From: Microglena sp. YARC
Taxonomy: Eukaryota > Chlorophyta > Chlorophyceae > Chlamydomonadales > Chlamydomonadaceae
Assembly: GCA_022414725.1 (NCBI GenBank)
Contig: CM039462.1
Location: forward strand, 42,638,983 to 42,702,982
DNA: 64,000 nucleotides
Direction of reading: 5' to 3'
Made by a program: the position numbers and the translations under genes. Of the stretch, positions 1 through 11,166 are shown one piece after another; positions within the stretch are counted from its first letter, which is position 1, and each line of letters begins with the position of its first letter. The notes beneath the pieces are model-generated. The model was not told the origin of the DNA. It searched no databases and was given only the letters and a program-made list of their open reading frames with translations.

Positions 1-426
1 CCTTCCACCCCAACCTGCTGTCACTACCAGGAAAACCAGGTCAGCAACTAAAAAGAAAAATGCAGATGCAACCAAAATTCTTGGCGCCACCTGACCTAAA
101 ATGCATGCCACCTTTAACCCCACATGTACCACAGTGTCATCATTGCCCTTCAGACCAACAATGGCATTCCCCTCCACAGCCCAAGCAGCCAGCAACAACC
201 TAAACCCCTACCCCAACAACCAATAGTGCACAAACCATCTACACACCAGTTGGCATCACAGACTTCCACCCTTCCCCCCCCCTCCTCACCAGATTGACTT
301 TGAACCTGATGACATCCCTAACAACAGTAATGCATGTAGGGAACTCAGCTTCCAGGTCCCTAGTAGGAACTCACCCCAGTAGACACTACCCACTAAGGTG
401 AAACTTATCACCATCCTGGAAAACAT

Positions 427-1009
427 ATGTCAACAATCAAACCGTCCCACCTCAACTCCTGGTCAACATGTTCAGAGCCCCCATGTACCAACTCATCACA
501 GCATTTTTTGCACTCTACCCATCCATCAGATCCCTGCCCAATTCTATCTGGTCCAAATCAGACATGCCCAAACACCCAGCCTCCATCATTGCCCCCCTCC
601 ATCTGCACACAAAAAGTTTTGGCCACTCTAGTCCACCAGTGTTATGATACCTGCTCCCCACACATCAAGGACCAACTCAAATGGACCATCTGCCTCCAGG
701 CTGCCCTTGTTAATGCATACTCCATTGCAACTCACAGACAGCCAGGAATCCTCCTACAATCCCACCAGATCAGAGTTGATAATGAACCCAGCCCAATTCT
801 CTTCTATATTGATGAGATCATCCTTCCCTGGAACCACCAAGACTATTTCATCCTCAACCATGTTCCCACCTGAGTTCCACCCACGTCCTACTCCTGACCT
901 GTGGGATGACTTCCACCAGTGCATCACCAAGAGGCTCAAGCAAGATGGATTCTACCAAGTGCCATACTTCCCAGGCACCCAAGCACAGGACCCAGCAGAC
1001 CCAGCATAA
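427..1009 (+). pseudogene. Unrecognised degenerate coding-like stretch
   Basis: Two overlapping open frames (427-873, 148 codons; 644-1009, 121 codons) cover this stretch. The first frame looks most protein-like from about 620 to 870 (LYIDEII-type hydrophobic/acidic text) and stops at 873; the second becomes protein-like just after (PDLWDDFHQC, then KQDGFYQVPYFPGTQ). A single frame change near 870 would join them, which suggests a decayed gene or mobile-element ORF. I do not recognise the family and see no splice sites that would join the two parts. Confidence 0.25.
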
Positions 1010-2071
1010 TGTGGCATTGGCACAAGATCTATTGCATGATAAATACCTTATCATAGGGGGGAATATCCAGACTTGTGCTCCTAGACTGATACTGACTTCA
1101 CCACATAGGTGCCCCTGCCATTGAAACGGTACTATCTAACCACCAGACCAAGCAACACTTTATAGATGATAATGGAAGTACCTCATAATGTCCCTCCTAC
1201 AGACTGACAGTTATGACCCTGCGGGGGATGTCTACCTTAAAAGTTGTTTTACCTTCATATTGGCCAAATACATGATTGCCACCCCCAGCTTCTCCGCTGC
1301 ATGAACATTGGCTGCACCTTCCTGGCAGCTCCACAGCTGGAATCCAGTCCTATTTTGATAATAGATGACCTGTACTGCCACTGGCCCCTGTTCTCCTCTG
1401 AGTGTACTTGCACATGCCTTACAATCCAGCACCACTCTGATTTCAGATTGGCCAGTCAGAAGCCTTTGCCCCTGTGCTTCCTTATGCATGCAGATATTTT
1501 TTTCACTCTAGCCTCCCTTCCCCTAGAACCTCCTAATTCCAGGGATTTCTTGTATATTATCAAGAATACCAGGAATTGGGGGGGGGATTGTTATAGACCG
1601 GTTTCTCCCGGCTCAGCTAGAGTGTCTTGGGGCCGCCAGGCCTTCCGCCTGGAAGCTTCCATGTAGTGCCTCCACCCGTAGGGCCGGCACCTACCGGCGG
1701 CAGTTACCCTGAGGTACTGTCGCCCTTTCCCTTCTTATACCTAGCTTGCCGCCTGGCATGCTATCACGATTGTAAGCTTAGCCCCTTTCGACATTTCCCT
1801 GTGTCAGTCCTCACGAGATAATACTCCGGAAAGCTAAATCTCCCGCCAGGGGTAATTGTCGACTGCAATAGTGCAATGAGCAGACGGTTAAACGCCAAAC
1901 TCAGGCGTCTAGACCATTGTAACAATATTTTCCTTCTTCTTCTTGACCCTGTCTCGTCCCGTCTGCCCGGTTTACTCCCTCTTTTGGGTGACATCCAAAG
2001 GTAAATATAACCATACGTATCCTTATCTAGACAATGGGCATCATCGTCGTAAAAAAGGGTGGTGGATGGGA
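1010..2071. other. No gene seen; one imperfect hairpin
   Basis: Only short open frames in conflicting phases occur here. At 1535-1577 an imperfect inverted repeat is visible: AATTCC..GG..TTCTTG on the left and CAAGAA..CC..GGAATT on the right around an AT-rich loop. It could be a relict transposon end. Confidence 0.3.
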
Positions 2072-2291
2072 TCTTTTTTACAGCAAATAGCAATTATACT
2101 TGAGTTGCTTCAGATGCTTGATCGGTGGCAAGCAGGTGCACTCGCCCTTGCTTCGTCTTCCCATGTACTCACTCCTCCCTCCCCTGCTTGTGTACTGCAG
2201 GGTAAGTACATCCCCGGGACTAGAGGATTCCGGTAATCGGCATGGAAAGAACGCTCGTGGGTACCTCATTGTTACAACTCTTCTAGGAGTT
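2072..2291. repeat. 220 bp repeat, copy 1 (flanks satellite block)
   Basis: About 170 bp (TTATACTTGAGTTGC through TTCCGGTAATCGGC) are nearly identical to 8402-8573. The terminal 51 bp (2241-2291) match the second copy only as the reverse complement. No coding function is assigned. Confidence 0.85.
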
Positions 2292-2984
2292 AGTTTGGGG
2301 TGGTGGTATGACTTGGCTTGGTTTGTTGGGTTCGTGGTTTGGGCTAGGCCCCCTAGCCCTCCCACTGTGCCCAACTAACAACCCCTCTCCCACCCATCCT
2401 GGCCACCAGCCATTCCCCACACCTCCACCCCACACTGGCTAACTAGCCTCTTCCCCCCCTTTTTTCTTCCTAGGTTTGTTCCGTGTCCTCCACCGGGTCC
2501 TGCTCTGACTGGGCCACTCCCTAGGCCCTCCCCTATGCTCCTAACAAGGATGCAATCTCCCCACTAGAGGCCACCCTAGGCCCTACCCAAACATGATGTA
2601 CTGCATCCTGATGGGTACTTGGGGAACATGTGTTCTCTTGCCCTGCTTTTTCAGGCAGCATCGATCCAGCCTGCATGAGTTCGTGTCTCCCAGGCAATTC
2701 CTTTGATGACACCACTGGGAGCCCTGCTAAGAAAGCTAGCCTAGGCCTATTCCAATTAGGCATGATCACTATGCAATCCACTTGCCCAGCCTTGATCTTG
2801 AGCAAGATCTCCGGCAGCAGCTGGAAGGGGCCGTTGATTAAGGCCAACCGTTCCTCCCCAGGCCGCCCCTTTTCTAACCCAGGGGTGCTGAAAGGCATCT
2901 ACCCCCAGGCACCCTTCCCCCAATTGACCCATGTACCTTTGTGTTTGTCCCAAATGCTAACACGTCCAGTATGGGGGCCCTATG
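2292..2984. other. No gene seen
   Basis: Short open frames on both strands overlap in conflicting phases and none shows a recognisable domain or matching splice sites. Confidence 0.3.
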
Positions 2985-4030
2985 TGCTGATAAATTCCAG
3001 ATTTTCAAGCACTCACAGTGCCGATCAATTCCATATTTCCAAGCACTCGCAGTGCCGATCAAATCCATATATTCAAGCACTCATAGTGCCGATCAAATCC
3101 ATATGATAAAGCACTCACAGTGCTGATAAGTCCCATAAATTGAAGCACTCACAGCGCTGATCAATTCCATTTATTCAAGCACTCACAGTGCTGATCAATT
3201 CCATGTATTCAAGCATTCACAGTGCTGATCAATTTCATTAAAACAAGCACTCACAGTGCTGATCAATTCCTTTTATTCAAGCACTCACAGTTCTGATAAA
3301 TTCCATTTAAACAAGCACTCACAGTGCTAATAAATTCCGTTTATTCAAGCACTCTCAGTGCTGATCAATTCCATATATTCAAGCACTCACAGTGCTGATC
3401 AATTCCATTTATTCAAGCACTCATAGTGCTGATCAATTCCATCTAAACAAGCACTCACAGTGCTGATCGATTCCATTTACTCAAGCACTCACAGTTCTGA
3501 TCAATTTCATTTAAACAAGCACTCACAGTGCTGATCAATTCCATGTATTCAAGCAATCACAGTGCTGATAAATTCCATTTATTCAAGCACTCATAGTGTT
3601 GATAAATTCCGTTTATTTAAGCACTCACAGCGCTGATCAATTCCCCTCATTCAAGCACTCACAGCGCTGGTCCATTCACCTCATTCAAGCACTTCACAGT
3701 GCTGAACAATTCACCACATTCAAGCACTCACAGTGCTGATCAATTCACCTCATTCAAGCACTTCACAGTGCTGATCAATTCATCTCATTCAAGCAATCAT
3801 TGTGCTGATCAATTCCATATATTCAAGCACTTGTGGTGCTGATAAATTCAACTCGTTCGAGCACTCACAGTGCTGATCAATTCAACATATGCAGGCATTC
3901 AGGCACTCACTGTGCTGATCAGTTCAAACCATTCAAGCACTGACAGTGCTGACCAATTCAACTCATTCAAGACGCACAATTCTGATAAATTCAACTCATT
4001 CAAGCACGCACAGTGCTTATAAATTCATGC
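2985..4030. repeat. 34 bp satellite with built-in hairpin
   Basis: About 30 tandem units of roughly 34 bp, consensus CAAGCACTCACAGTGCTGAT followed by CAATTCCATTTATT. Each unit holds the inverted repeat AGCACT-CAC-AGTGCT (6 bp stem, 3 nt loop). Units diverge gradually along the array; the first and last are the most degenerate. Confidence 0.9.
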
Positions 4031-5640
4031 ACTCTTGATACCCCAACACACCTTCGGTAGTGTAGGCTATTCTTACTAACCTGACAACACGTATGTCCCA
4101 CTAATGGTGCCCAACAACTTGCACCACGTCCTCACATAGTAACGATCTAACTCGCCCCACCTTACAGGCGTTTGACAACTTCTAACAGGGCTATACCCCC
4201 ACAAGGTCTCCCACTGCAAATTCTGGCTCCACCACTAATGGTGTCCAAAAGCTTTGAACAGTACTACAACTCTTCAAGGTGACAGACTGTAAATTCCAAT
4301 AAACATGTCCAACTGCTCCCAATAGGACTACACCTTAAAGGTGTCCTTCTAAGCAGCTCCACCATAAAAGGGTGCCCATAGACTTATAACCAGACTGCAC
4401 CTCTTCCAAGGTGTCCTACTGTAAATTCTGGCTCCTCCAATTAAGGTGTCCAATTGCTCCCAACATGACTACACCTTCACAAGGTGTCCTTCTAAGTGGA
4501 CACACATTTAAGGTGTCTATAGACTTCTAATAGGACTACATCTCTCCAAGGTGTTATACTGCTTCCAACAAAGCTTGTCCAACTGCCTCCAACACGGCTA
4601 CACCTTCGCGAGGTGTCCTTCTAACCAGCATCACCTTACAGGTGCCCATATACTTCTAACAGGTCTACACCTCTCCAAGGTGTCCTACCGCACAATCTGC
4701 CTCCACCATTAGAGGTGTCCTACTGCTCCCAACATGACTACCCCTTCGCAAGGTGTCCTTCTAAGTGGACACACATTTAAGGTGTCCATAGACTTATAAC
4801 AGGTCTACACCTCTCCAAGGTGTTATACTGCTTCCAACATTGCTTGTCCGAATGCTTCCAACAGGACTACACCTTCGCAAGTGTCCTTCTAACCAGCATC
4901 ACCTTAAAGGTGCCCTTAGACTTCTAACAGGTCTACACCTCTCCAAGGTGTCCTTACACACAATCTAGCTCCACCATTAAAGGTGTCCAACTGCTTCTAA
5001 TAAGACTACATCTTCACATTGTCCTTCTAAGTGGACATACCTTTAAGGTCTCCATAGACTTCTAGCAGGACTACACCTCTCCAAGGTGTCCTAACGCACA
5101 ATCTGGCTCCACCATTAAAGGTGTCCAATTGCTTCCAACAGGAATACCCCTTCACCAGGTGTCCATCTCACAGGACACACCTTAAAGGTGTCCATAGACT
5201 TCTAGCAGGACCACAACTCTTCAAGGTGTCCTAATACAGATCTGGCTGTACCATTAAAGATGTCCAACTGTTTTCATCAGCACTACATATTAACAAGGTG
5301 TCCATACCATAATTGGCAGCATCTTTAAACAGTGTCCATAACAGGCTCCACCTCTCCTCCGAGTGTCCTACAGCACAATCTGGCTCCGCCATAAGAGGTG
5401 CCCCCCTCTTTCCAAGTGGACTGCACCTTCACAATAATGAACTTTTGAATGACCCCACATCAAAGGTGTCCAGACTTATATTAGGACTACACCCCTCCAA
5501 GATATCCTACTGGAAATTCTGGTTCCACCCCCATAGGTGTCCAACTGTTTCCAAGTGGACTACACCTTACCTAGGTGTCCCTCTAACTGGCTCCACCATA
5601 TAAAGTGTCCATAACTCCACCTCTTCAGGTGTTTAGGCCA
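4031..5640. repeat. Diverged satellite with ACACCTT...AAGGTGT hairpins
   Basis: Loosely periodic sequence (about 60-75 bp) made of two alternating elements, ACACCT(T)-n-(A)AGGTGT inverted repeats and TCCACCATTAAAGGTGTCC. Units are strongly diverged. Loops are 3-5 nt, for example ACACCTTCGCAAGGTGT. No coding sequence seen. Confidence 0.75.
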
Positions 5641-6575
5641 ACCCTTCAACCACGCATACTCTTGAGGCCCCACCTCAATAGACATTCATGTCCTCCTTTT
5701 AAGAAACAAGTTCAGGCCCCACCCCCATAGGTGTCCAGGCCTATCCCATTTACAACCTGTGGCCCCGCCTCCTAGGTGTCCAGGCCTAAATCACCTATAC
5801 CCTTAGGCCCCACCCCCTAGGTGTCCCTGCCTATTCCCCATACCACCCTAGGCCCACCTCCAAGGTGTCCAGGCCTATTTTACCTACAACTTTAGGCCCC
5901 ACATCCAAGGTGGCTAGGCCTATTCCACTATCTTCAGCCCCACCTCCTTGGTGTCCCGACCTTGTCCATGTACACCATAGGCCCCACCACCTTGGTGTCC
6001 TGGCCTTTTTCACAAACTAAATTTGATAACCCATTGTGTCCAGGCTCCACCTTACAGGTGTGTTCCAATCCCTCTTCTTGACCCCACTGAGATCAGGCTC
6101 CACCTTACTAAAGTGTCCCCTCACTCTTCTTAAACTCAAAAAGGGGTGAACACCACCTTAATTTGGTGTCTAAGCCCCCTCTCTTACTCTAAAGAGAGCC
6201 AGGATCCACCTCATTTAGGTTTCCAGGCCCCCTCTTTACCCACTGGAGTCTAAACAAAAAAGCTCCCCCTACTAAGGATGTCTAAGCACTCCTCTTTCCA
6301 TTGAGTCCATGCTCCACCTTACTGAGATGTCTAAGCCTCCTCCTTAGCCGCTCAGGTCCAGGCTACACCTTACCAAGGTGTCTAAGCCCCCCCTTCTTAA
6401 ACCACTGAGGTTCAGGTTCCACATCCCTTAGGTGTCCAAGCCCCCTTCTTGAAAACACTTTTGTCTAGGCTTCACCTCTCTAAGGTGTCCAAGCCCCCTC
6501 CTTCAACCCATTGGGGTCCAGGCTCCACCTCACTATGGTGTCCAAGCCCCCCCCCCACTCTCCCCCCACTTACAC
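5641..6575. repeat. Degenerate AGGTGTCC satellite, transition zone
   Basis: Irregular continuation in which AGGTGTCC/TTGGTGTCC follows GGCCCCACC or GGCTCCACC at 40-75 bp spacing. It links the diverged hairpin satellite on the left to the regular 41 bp array on the right. Confidence 0.7.
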
Positions 6576-7435
6576 CGGGCTTATATTACCTACAACCTTA
6601 GGGCCCACCTACTTGGTGTCCAGGCCTATTCCACTACCTTAGGCCCCACCTACTTGGTGTCCAGGCCTATTCCACAACATTAGGCCCCACCTACTTGGTG
6701 TCCAGGCCTATTCCACAACATTAGGCCCCACCTACTTGGTGTCCAGGCCTATTCCACTACCTTAGGCCCCACCTACTTGGTGTCCAGGCCTATTCCACAA
6801 CCTTAGGCCCCACCTACTTGGTGTCCAGGCCTATTCCACAACATTAGGCCCCACCTACTTGGTGTCCAGGCCTATTCCACAACATTAGGCCCCACCTACT
6901 TGGTGTCCAGGCCTATTCCACAACCTTAGGCCCCACCTACTTGGTGTCCAGGCCTATTCCACTACCTTAGGCTACACCTACTTGGTGTCCAGGCCTATTC
7001 TAATACCTTATGCCCCACATACTTAGTGTCCAGGCCTATTTCACTACATTAGGCCCCACCTACTTGGTGTCCGGGCCTATTCCACTACATAAGGCCCCAC
7101 CTACTTGGTGTCCAGGCCTATTCCACAACCTTAGGCCCCACATACTTGGTGTCCAGGCCTATTCCACTACCTTAGGCCCCACCTACTCGGTGTCCATGCC
7201 TATTCCATTACATTAGGCCCCACCTACTTGGTGTCCAAGCCTAGAACACAACATTAGGCCCCACCAACTCAGTGTCTGGGCCAAATCCACAACAAAAGGC
7301 CCCACCTCCTAAGTGTCCAGGCCTATTCTACAACATTAGGCCCCACCTACTTGGTGTCCAAGCCTAAAACACAACATTGGGCCCCACCAACTTAGTGTAT
7401 GGGCCAAATCCACAATATTAGGCCCTACCAACGTC
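6576..7435. repeat. 41 bp satellite (CCCCACCTACTTGGTGTCC)
   Basis: About 20 tandem units of 41 bp; the core is GGCCCCACCTACTTGGTGTC followed by CAGGCCTATTCCACAACATTA. CACC/GGTG form a small hairpin with a 5 nt loop. Units between 6650 and 6960 are almost identical, so this part was amplified most recently; the right edge is degenerate. Confidence 0.9.
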
Positions 7436-8401
7436 AGTGTACATGCCTAATACACATTACCCCCTCATTAACCCACTGAGGTTTAGGCTCTGCTTAACCT
7501 TGGCTTCCAACCCCCCATCCCGAACCGCTGAGGTCAAGGAGCCCACCATAATAAGGTGTCCAATCTCCCGGGGGCTACTACCGGGGGTACTCTTTCTCAC
7601 CTCAAGAGATGTTCTCCAAGGCTCTTCCGCCACCTCTCCTATGCTTTCCAGCATCCTGCATGTATCGCTTGCACATAATGATAAAGCAAGCGTCACACCT
7701 TTAAACTCTAAGTCTCTTCTACCTCTTCGTATTTGAATGAAAAAAGAGAGAAGGTCCGACCAGACCCTAACTTCATTAAGCACGTACTCGAGCAAAGGGG
7801 AAAAGCAAGGGGCCTATTGGTGGTAGCAGAAAACACACACTTCAATTAAGGATGCTAAGGTCAAAGCAACACGGTCAGTTTAGAACAAGACCGGATGGAG
7901 GGTGGGGGGTGGCAGTCAAACACACTAGCAAGGGCCAAACCAATAAGGCAAAGGACAGCGCAGGGACAGACAGGTCAACCTGGCTTTACCGGTCACCTCC
8001 CAGGCGCCTCCTCCCAACCCTGCTGGCCCTAACTGATGCACCACACCTGTCCCCTGAGTCGACTTGAACTGCTCCCCCCTGAGTGAGTCCCTGTTCTTGC
8101 ACCTCCTTCCTCTCTGCACCTCCTTTCTCTTTCCAAGCATAACCCCCGTCCATTCACTGCCTCAACGCTTTCAGGCGTCCAAGCTTTAGCCATGCTCGAT
8201 TTAAGTCTACCTCTTTGTTTCGACAAACCTCGCTCTATCGGCCGCGTGTTGGACTTAAGTCGCCTCAACTTTAACGACAAAGCAACAATTAGACAGCAAA
8301 GCGCTCACCATTGCTTGTTGCCCTGCTTGTCCGGACCTGGTGGTTCGCCTCCCCTCACAGGGCACTTCCGAACGGTGAGACTGTGGGGCACTATATCGCG
8401 G
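7436..8401. other. No supported gene
   Basis: Open frames exist on both strands (99 codons + at 7437-7736; 112 codons - at 7457-7795), but they overlap each other, lack recognisable domains and have no convincing splice sites. The left 60 bp are satellite remnants. Confidence 0.3.
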
Positions 8402-8627
8402 CATCTTTTATACAGTAAATATCAATTATACTTGAGTTGCTTCAGATGCTTGATCGGTGGCAAGCAGATGCACTCGCCCTTGCTTCGTCTTCCCATGTAC
8501 TCACTCCTCCCTCCCCCGCTTGTGTACTGCAGGGTAAGTACATCCCCGGGGCTAGAGTATTCCGGTAATCGGCAACTCCTAGAAGAGTTGTAACAGTGAT
8601 GTACCGCCCACGAGCGTTCTTTCCATG
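8402..8627. repeat. 220 bp repeat, copy 2 with inverted end
   Basis: Matches 2072-2240 in direct orientation up to GGTAATCGGC. Then 8574-8627 match the reverse complement of 2241-2291 (AACTCCTAGAAGAG... to CGTTCTTTCCATG). Confidence 0.85.
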
Positions 8628-8940
8628 AGGGCGGTAGCTATCTCACTATTCGCCAACCGATTTTCTGTGATTTCGACCATTCCAACCGACTTTCGACCAT
8701 TTTTGCCATTTAACCGACTTTTCGACAATTTAATCGACTTTTCGGCCGTTTTCTTAGTTCCCGCGAGCGTACCTCAGGCGTACCTGACGCAGGCTAGCCC
8801 GTAGCCCGGGCCAGCCGGTGTGTACCCCAACTGCCATTTTGCTACCGTGGTTTTCCTCCTGCGAGTTCCAGGTAGGCAGTTATCTGTACGACATAACCAT
8901 AATTGGCGGAGATAACCGGCTCGCGTAGGTGCGACATAAC
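8628..8940. mobile_element. Possible decayed TIR element
   Basis: Near 8890-8935, GGCGGAGATAACCGGCTCGC resembles the inner terminal repeat of the element at 21266-21896 (GGCCGAGATAACCTGCTCG). The left end GAGGGCGGTAGCTATCTC is a weaker match. Between them lie loosely repeated AACCGACTTTTCGAC words. Probably an eroded relative. Confidence 0.3.
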
Positions 8941-9149
8941 CATAATCATAACCCAAACGTGGGGGGGTAGGGGCACGTTTGGGTTTTGGGTTTGGTTAGC
9001 ATTTGGGTCACCGAATTTGACCAAAACGCGTCAACCTGTCCCGTGTGAACGAAAAAAGGTTTGGATGTACGACAGAAACGCCCAACTAACCCGTCCGAGT
9101 TAATCGGTCGGCTATACATGGCGTGTGAAGATCAAACGAAGTTAGGTGT

Positions 9150-9350
9150 GTGTACCCTAACCCCTAACCCCCCCAACCCCCAACCCCCAACCCCCAACCC
9201 CCAACCCCCAGCCCCCAACCCCCAACCCCCAACCCCCAACCCCCAACCCCCAACCCCAACCCCCAACCCCAACCCCAACCCCAACCCCCAACCCCCAACC
9301 CCCAACCCCCAACCCCCCCCCAACCCCCAACCCAACCCCCAACCCCCTGG
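9150..9350. repeat. Telomere-like C5A2 array (G4-forming on minus strand)
   Basis: Begins with CCCTAACCCCTAACCC, then about 25 units of CCCCCAA with CCCCAA variants. The minus strand is G-rich TTGGGGG, able to form G-quadruplexes. Flanked by non-repetitive DNA and followed within 150 bp by a gene start. Confidence 0.85.
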
Positions 9351-9498
9351 AAGCTAATCTCCCTCCGCCACTACATATTCTGAGCAGACACCAGGATTCG
9401 ACATCCGCCAATCCCCGAAGCTTCAGCTTGAGCGCATCCTACGCGATCTTCACCCCCAGCCCCCACCCCTCCAACTGTATAGCTCCACGCCCAACGTG

Positions 9499-9947
9499 AT
9501 GGCAAAGCTCGGGCTGATCGCGCTCCTGATCGTCGCTCTAGCCTTCGAGCAAGCCTTATGCCATAAGTTCAGTTGCCCTCTCGGGCATTTCAAGGTCGAC
9601 GGAAAGATGGTATGTAGGAAATGCCCCCTGGGTACTTACTTCCCAGGAGCTGGCACACCCGATAGCTGCAAAGCTTGCCTCGCCGGAACCTATGCCGACG
9701 AATAGGATCGAACGAGTGCAAGACGTGCCCCGAGGGTACCTACAGCACCAGAAAGGCAGATTCGTGCTCGCCCTGCACAGCTGATGCGCCGGTCGAGCAA
9801 TGTCCGCCAAAGTCCGTGCCCTTGATCGATCACCTCAGGTCGCTCAAAAACGTGGAGTACATGACAGCTATGCTTCAGACTTTCGGAAGGAGTATCCTCG
9901 GCAGCTCCGCACCCTCCACATTTTCTCTCCTCGTTCCTTCAAACAGA
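9499..9947 (+). CDS. Secreted FAS1 / Cys-repeat protein, exon 1
   Basis: First exon of a five-exon gene for an extracellular or surface protein of about 590 residues. Residues 1-20 (MAKLGLIALLIVALAFEQ) are a typical signal peptide. Cys-rich GCC2/GCC3 (ephrin-receptor-like) text follows: CPLGTYFPGAGTPDSC, then CPEGTYS. From about residue 95 a fasciclin (FAS1) domain begins (LKNVEYMTAMLQTF, then FSLLVPSNR). The ATG at 9499 is chosen because the signal peptide follows directly. The frame breaks once, at GCCGACGAATAGGATCG near 9702: one base is missing between ...YADE and GSNECKTC, either a mutation or a sequence error. The exon ends in phase 0 at AGA|GTGGGT. FAS1 domains are known in cell-adhesion and cell-wall proteins; adhesion is inferred here. 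Confidence 0.85.
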
Positions 9948-10976
9948 GTGGGTGTCACAGGGAATCCAATATATAATGTTTAATTTGATAGTATGGCAAT
10001 GTCTGGGATAATGCAAGTGCATGTTGTTGCAGTCCAGGGGTAGACCAGATAGGCTAAACTGCTTAAGGGACTTGCCAAACCATGACTGGAGGGACTATAA
10101 CGAAAAGGTGCTCATGACCTGAACCCCAAATGTTTGTTTTACGGGGGTCCTGAGATTGCTACAGTAACAATTGAAGTTCAGAGAAACTGCATGTTGAGAT
10201 GGGATGGATGAGAGCATATATCTGGGCTGGGGATGGGAGATGGGATGGGGCCATGGGGTGGGGGATGGGGGGGGCGGTGGGGTGGGGGGGTGGGGGGATG
10301 AGATGAGCAACCCCTGGAGTGTAACATGCATACATGTACATCTCGGCATCCACCATCATAGAGCGATCAGACCTGGCCTATTCAGTTCGGTTGTCTTCAA
10401 CCAACAAGCCCTTCCCTAACTTCTGTTGTCTTCAACCAACAAGCCCTTCCCTAACTTCTGTTGTCTTCAACCAACAAGCCCTTATTTCCCTAACTTCTGT
10501 TGCCTTCAACCAACAAGCTCTTACTTCCCTAACTTCTGTTGTCTCCATGGCTTTCTTGAAGGTGCTACTTTTAGCAAAAGTGCGAAGTTATGTACCTTGG
10601 TGTTCTGGGGGTGCTACATTAGAGCCCTTTGTGGTTGCTTTTTGGGGGCCCCAAAGCTGCTAGGATAGTAGCACCCAGAAGGGTACTAGGAGCACCATGG
10701 TGCTACACGCAGACGATTTTCGGTTGTGAGAGTCAGCCACGAATTTAAAAGCATTTTTTGCGGAAACATCACTGCATAAAATAAATGTGGGTCCAAAATC
10801 AAAAAAATGTTTTCGACAAAATGATCCAAAATTTTATTTTGTCTTAACCATCAGTCCTAGTTAATTTGGGCCCAATCGGAGAAGTCGATTTCGTCTCTGA
10901 ACAGCACTACCATGGTGCTACACGCAGACGACTTTCCCTTTCCTTAAAAATAACCCTGGTTGTCTTTCCCATGCAG
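9948..10976 (+). other. Intron 1 of FAS1 gene (repeat-filled)
   Basis: Contains one CCAGGGGTAG family copy (10028-10085), a G-rich stretch (10208-10305) soon after the donor, and four to five 35 bp units TTCAACCAACAAGCCCTTCC-CTAACTTCTGTTGTC at 10387-10545. The pyrimidine-rich half of that unit resembles the tract before the true acceptor at 11621. Confidence 0.6.
10028..10085 (+). repeat. Dispersed CCAGGGGTAG element
   Basis: Reads CAGTCCAGGGGTAGACCA, then ATAGGCT..AAGGGACTTGCC. This 45-55 bp word recurs in both orientations at least ten times in the window. No coding capacity; possibly a very short SINE or MITE. Confidence 0.7.
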
Positions 10977-11017
10977 GCTTTGGGGGCTGTGTTCAATTCC
11001 CTGGGCATTACTATGGT
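10977..11017 (+). CDS. Duplicated (pseudo- or alternative) FAS1 exon 2 start
   Basis: After CCCATGCAG the text GCTTTGGGGGCTGTGTTC encodes ALGAVFNSLGITM, parallel to AFEDMFFSMGITF of the real exon at 11622. Frame (phase 0) and acceptor are conserved. It runs directly into GGT/G-rich repeats, and CTATG|GTGGTT could act as a donor. Either a decayed copy or an optional micro-exon. Confidence 0.5.
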
Positions 11018-11125
11018 GGTTGGTTGGTTGGTTGGGGGGGGGGGGGGAATTGAGTTTGTGGTGGTGGTGGTGGTGGGCGGGGGTACTTGGGTTGGTGGTA
11101 AGGGTGGTGTTTGTGTGTGGGTGGG

Positions 11126-11166
<41 letters not shown>

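Noticed and set aside
2985..4030. CRISPR array (regular short repeats)
   Set aside because: The whole 34 bp unit repeats, with no unique spacers, and the host is clearly eukaryotic.
7457..7795. 112-codon minus-strand ORF
   Set aside because: No recognised domain or splice context and a competing plus-strand ORF; the left part is satellite.
2072..8627. LTR retrotransposon with the 220 bp repeats as LTRs
   Set aside because: The interior is satellite DNA, there is no target duplication, and the copies disagree by an inverted terminal segment.
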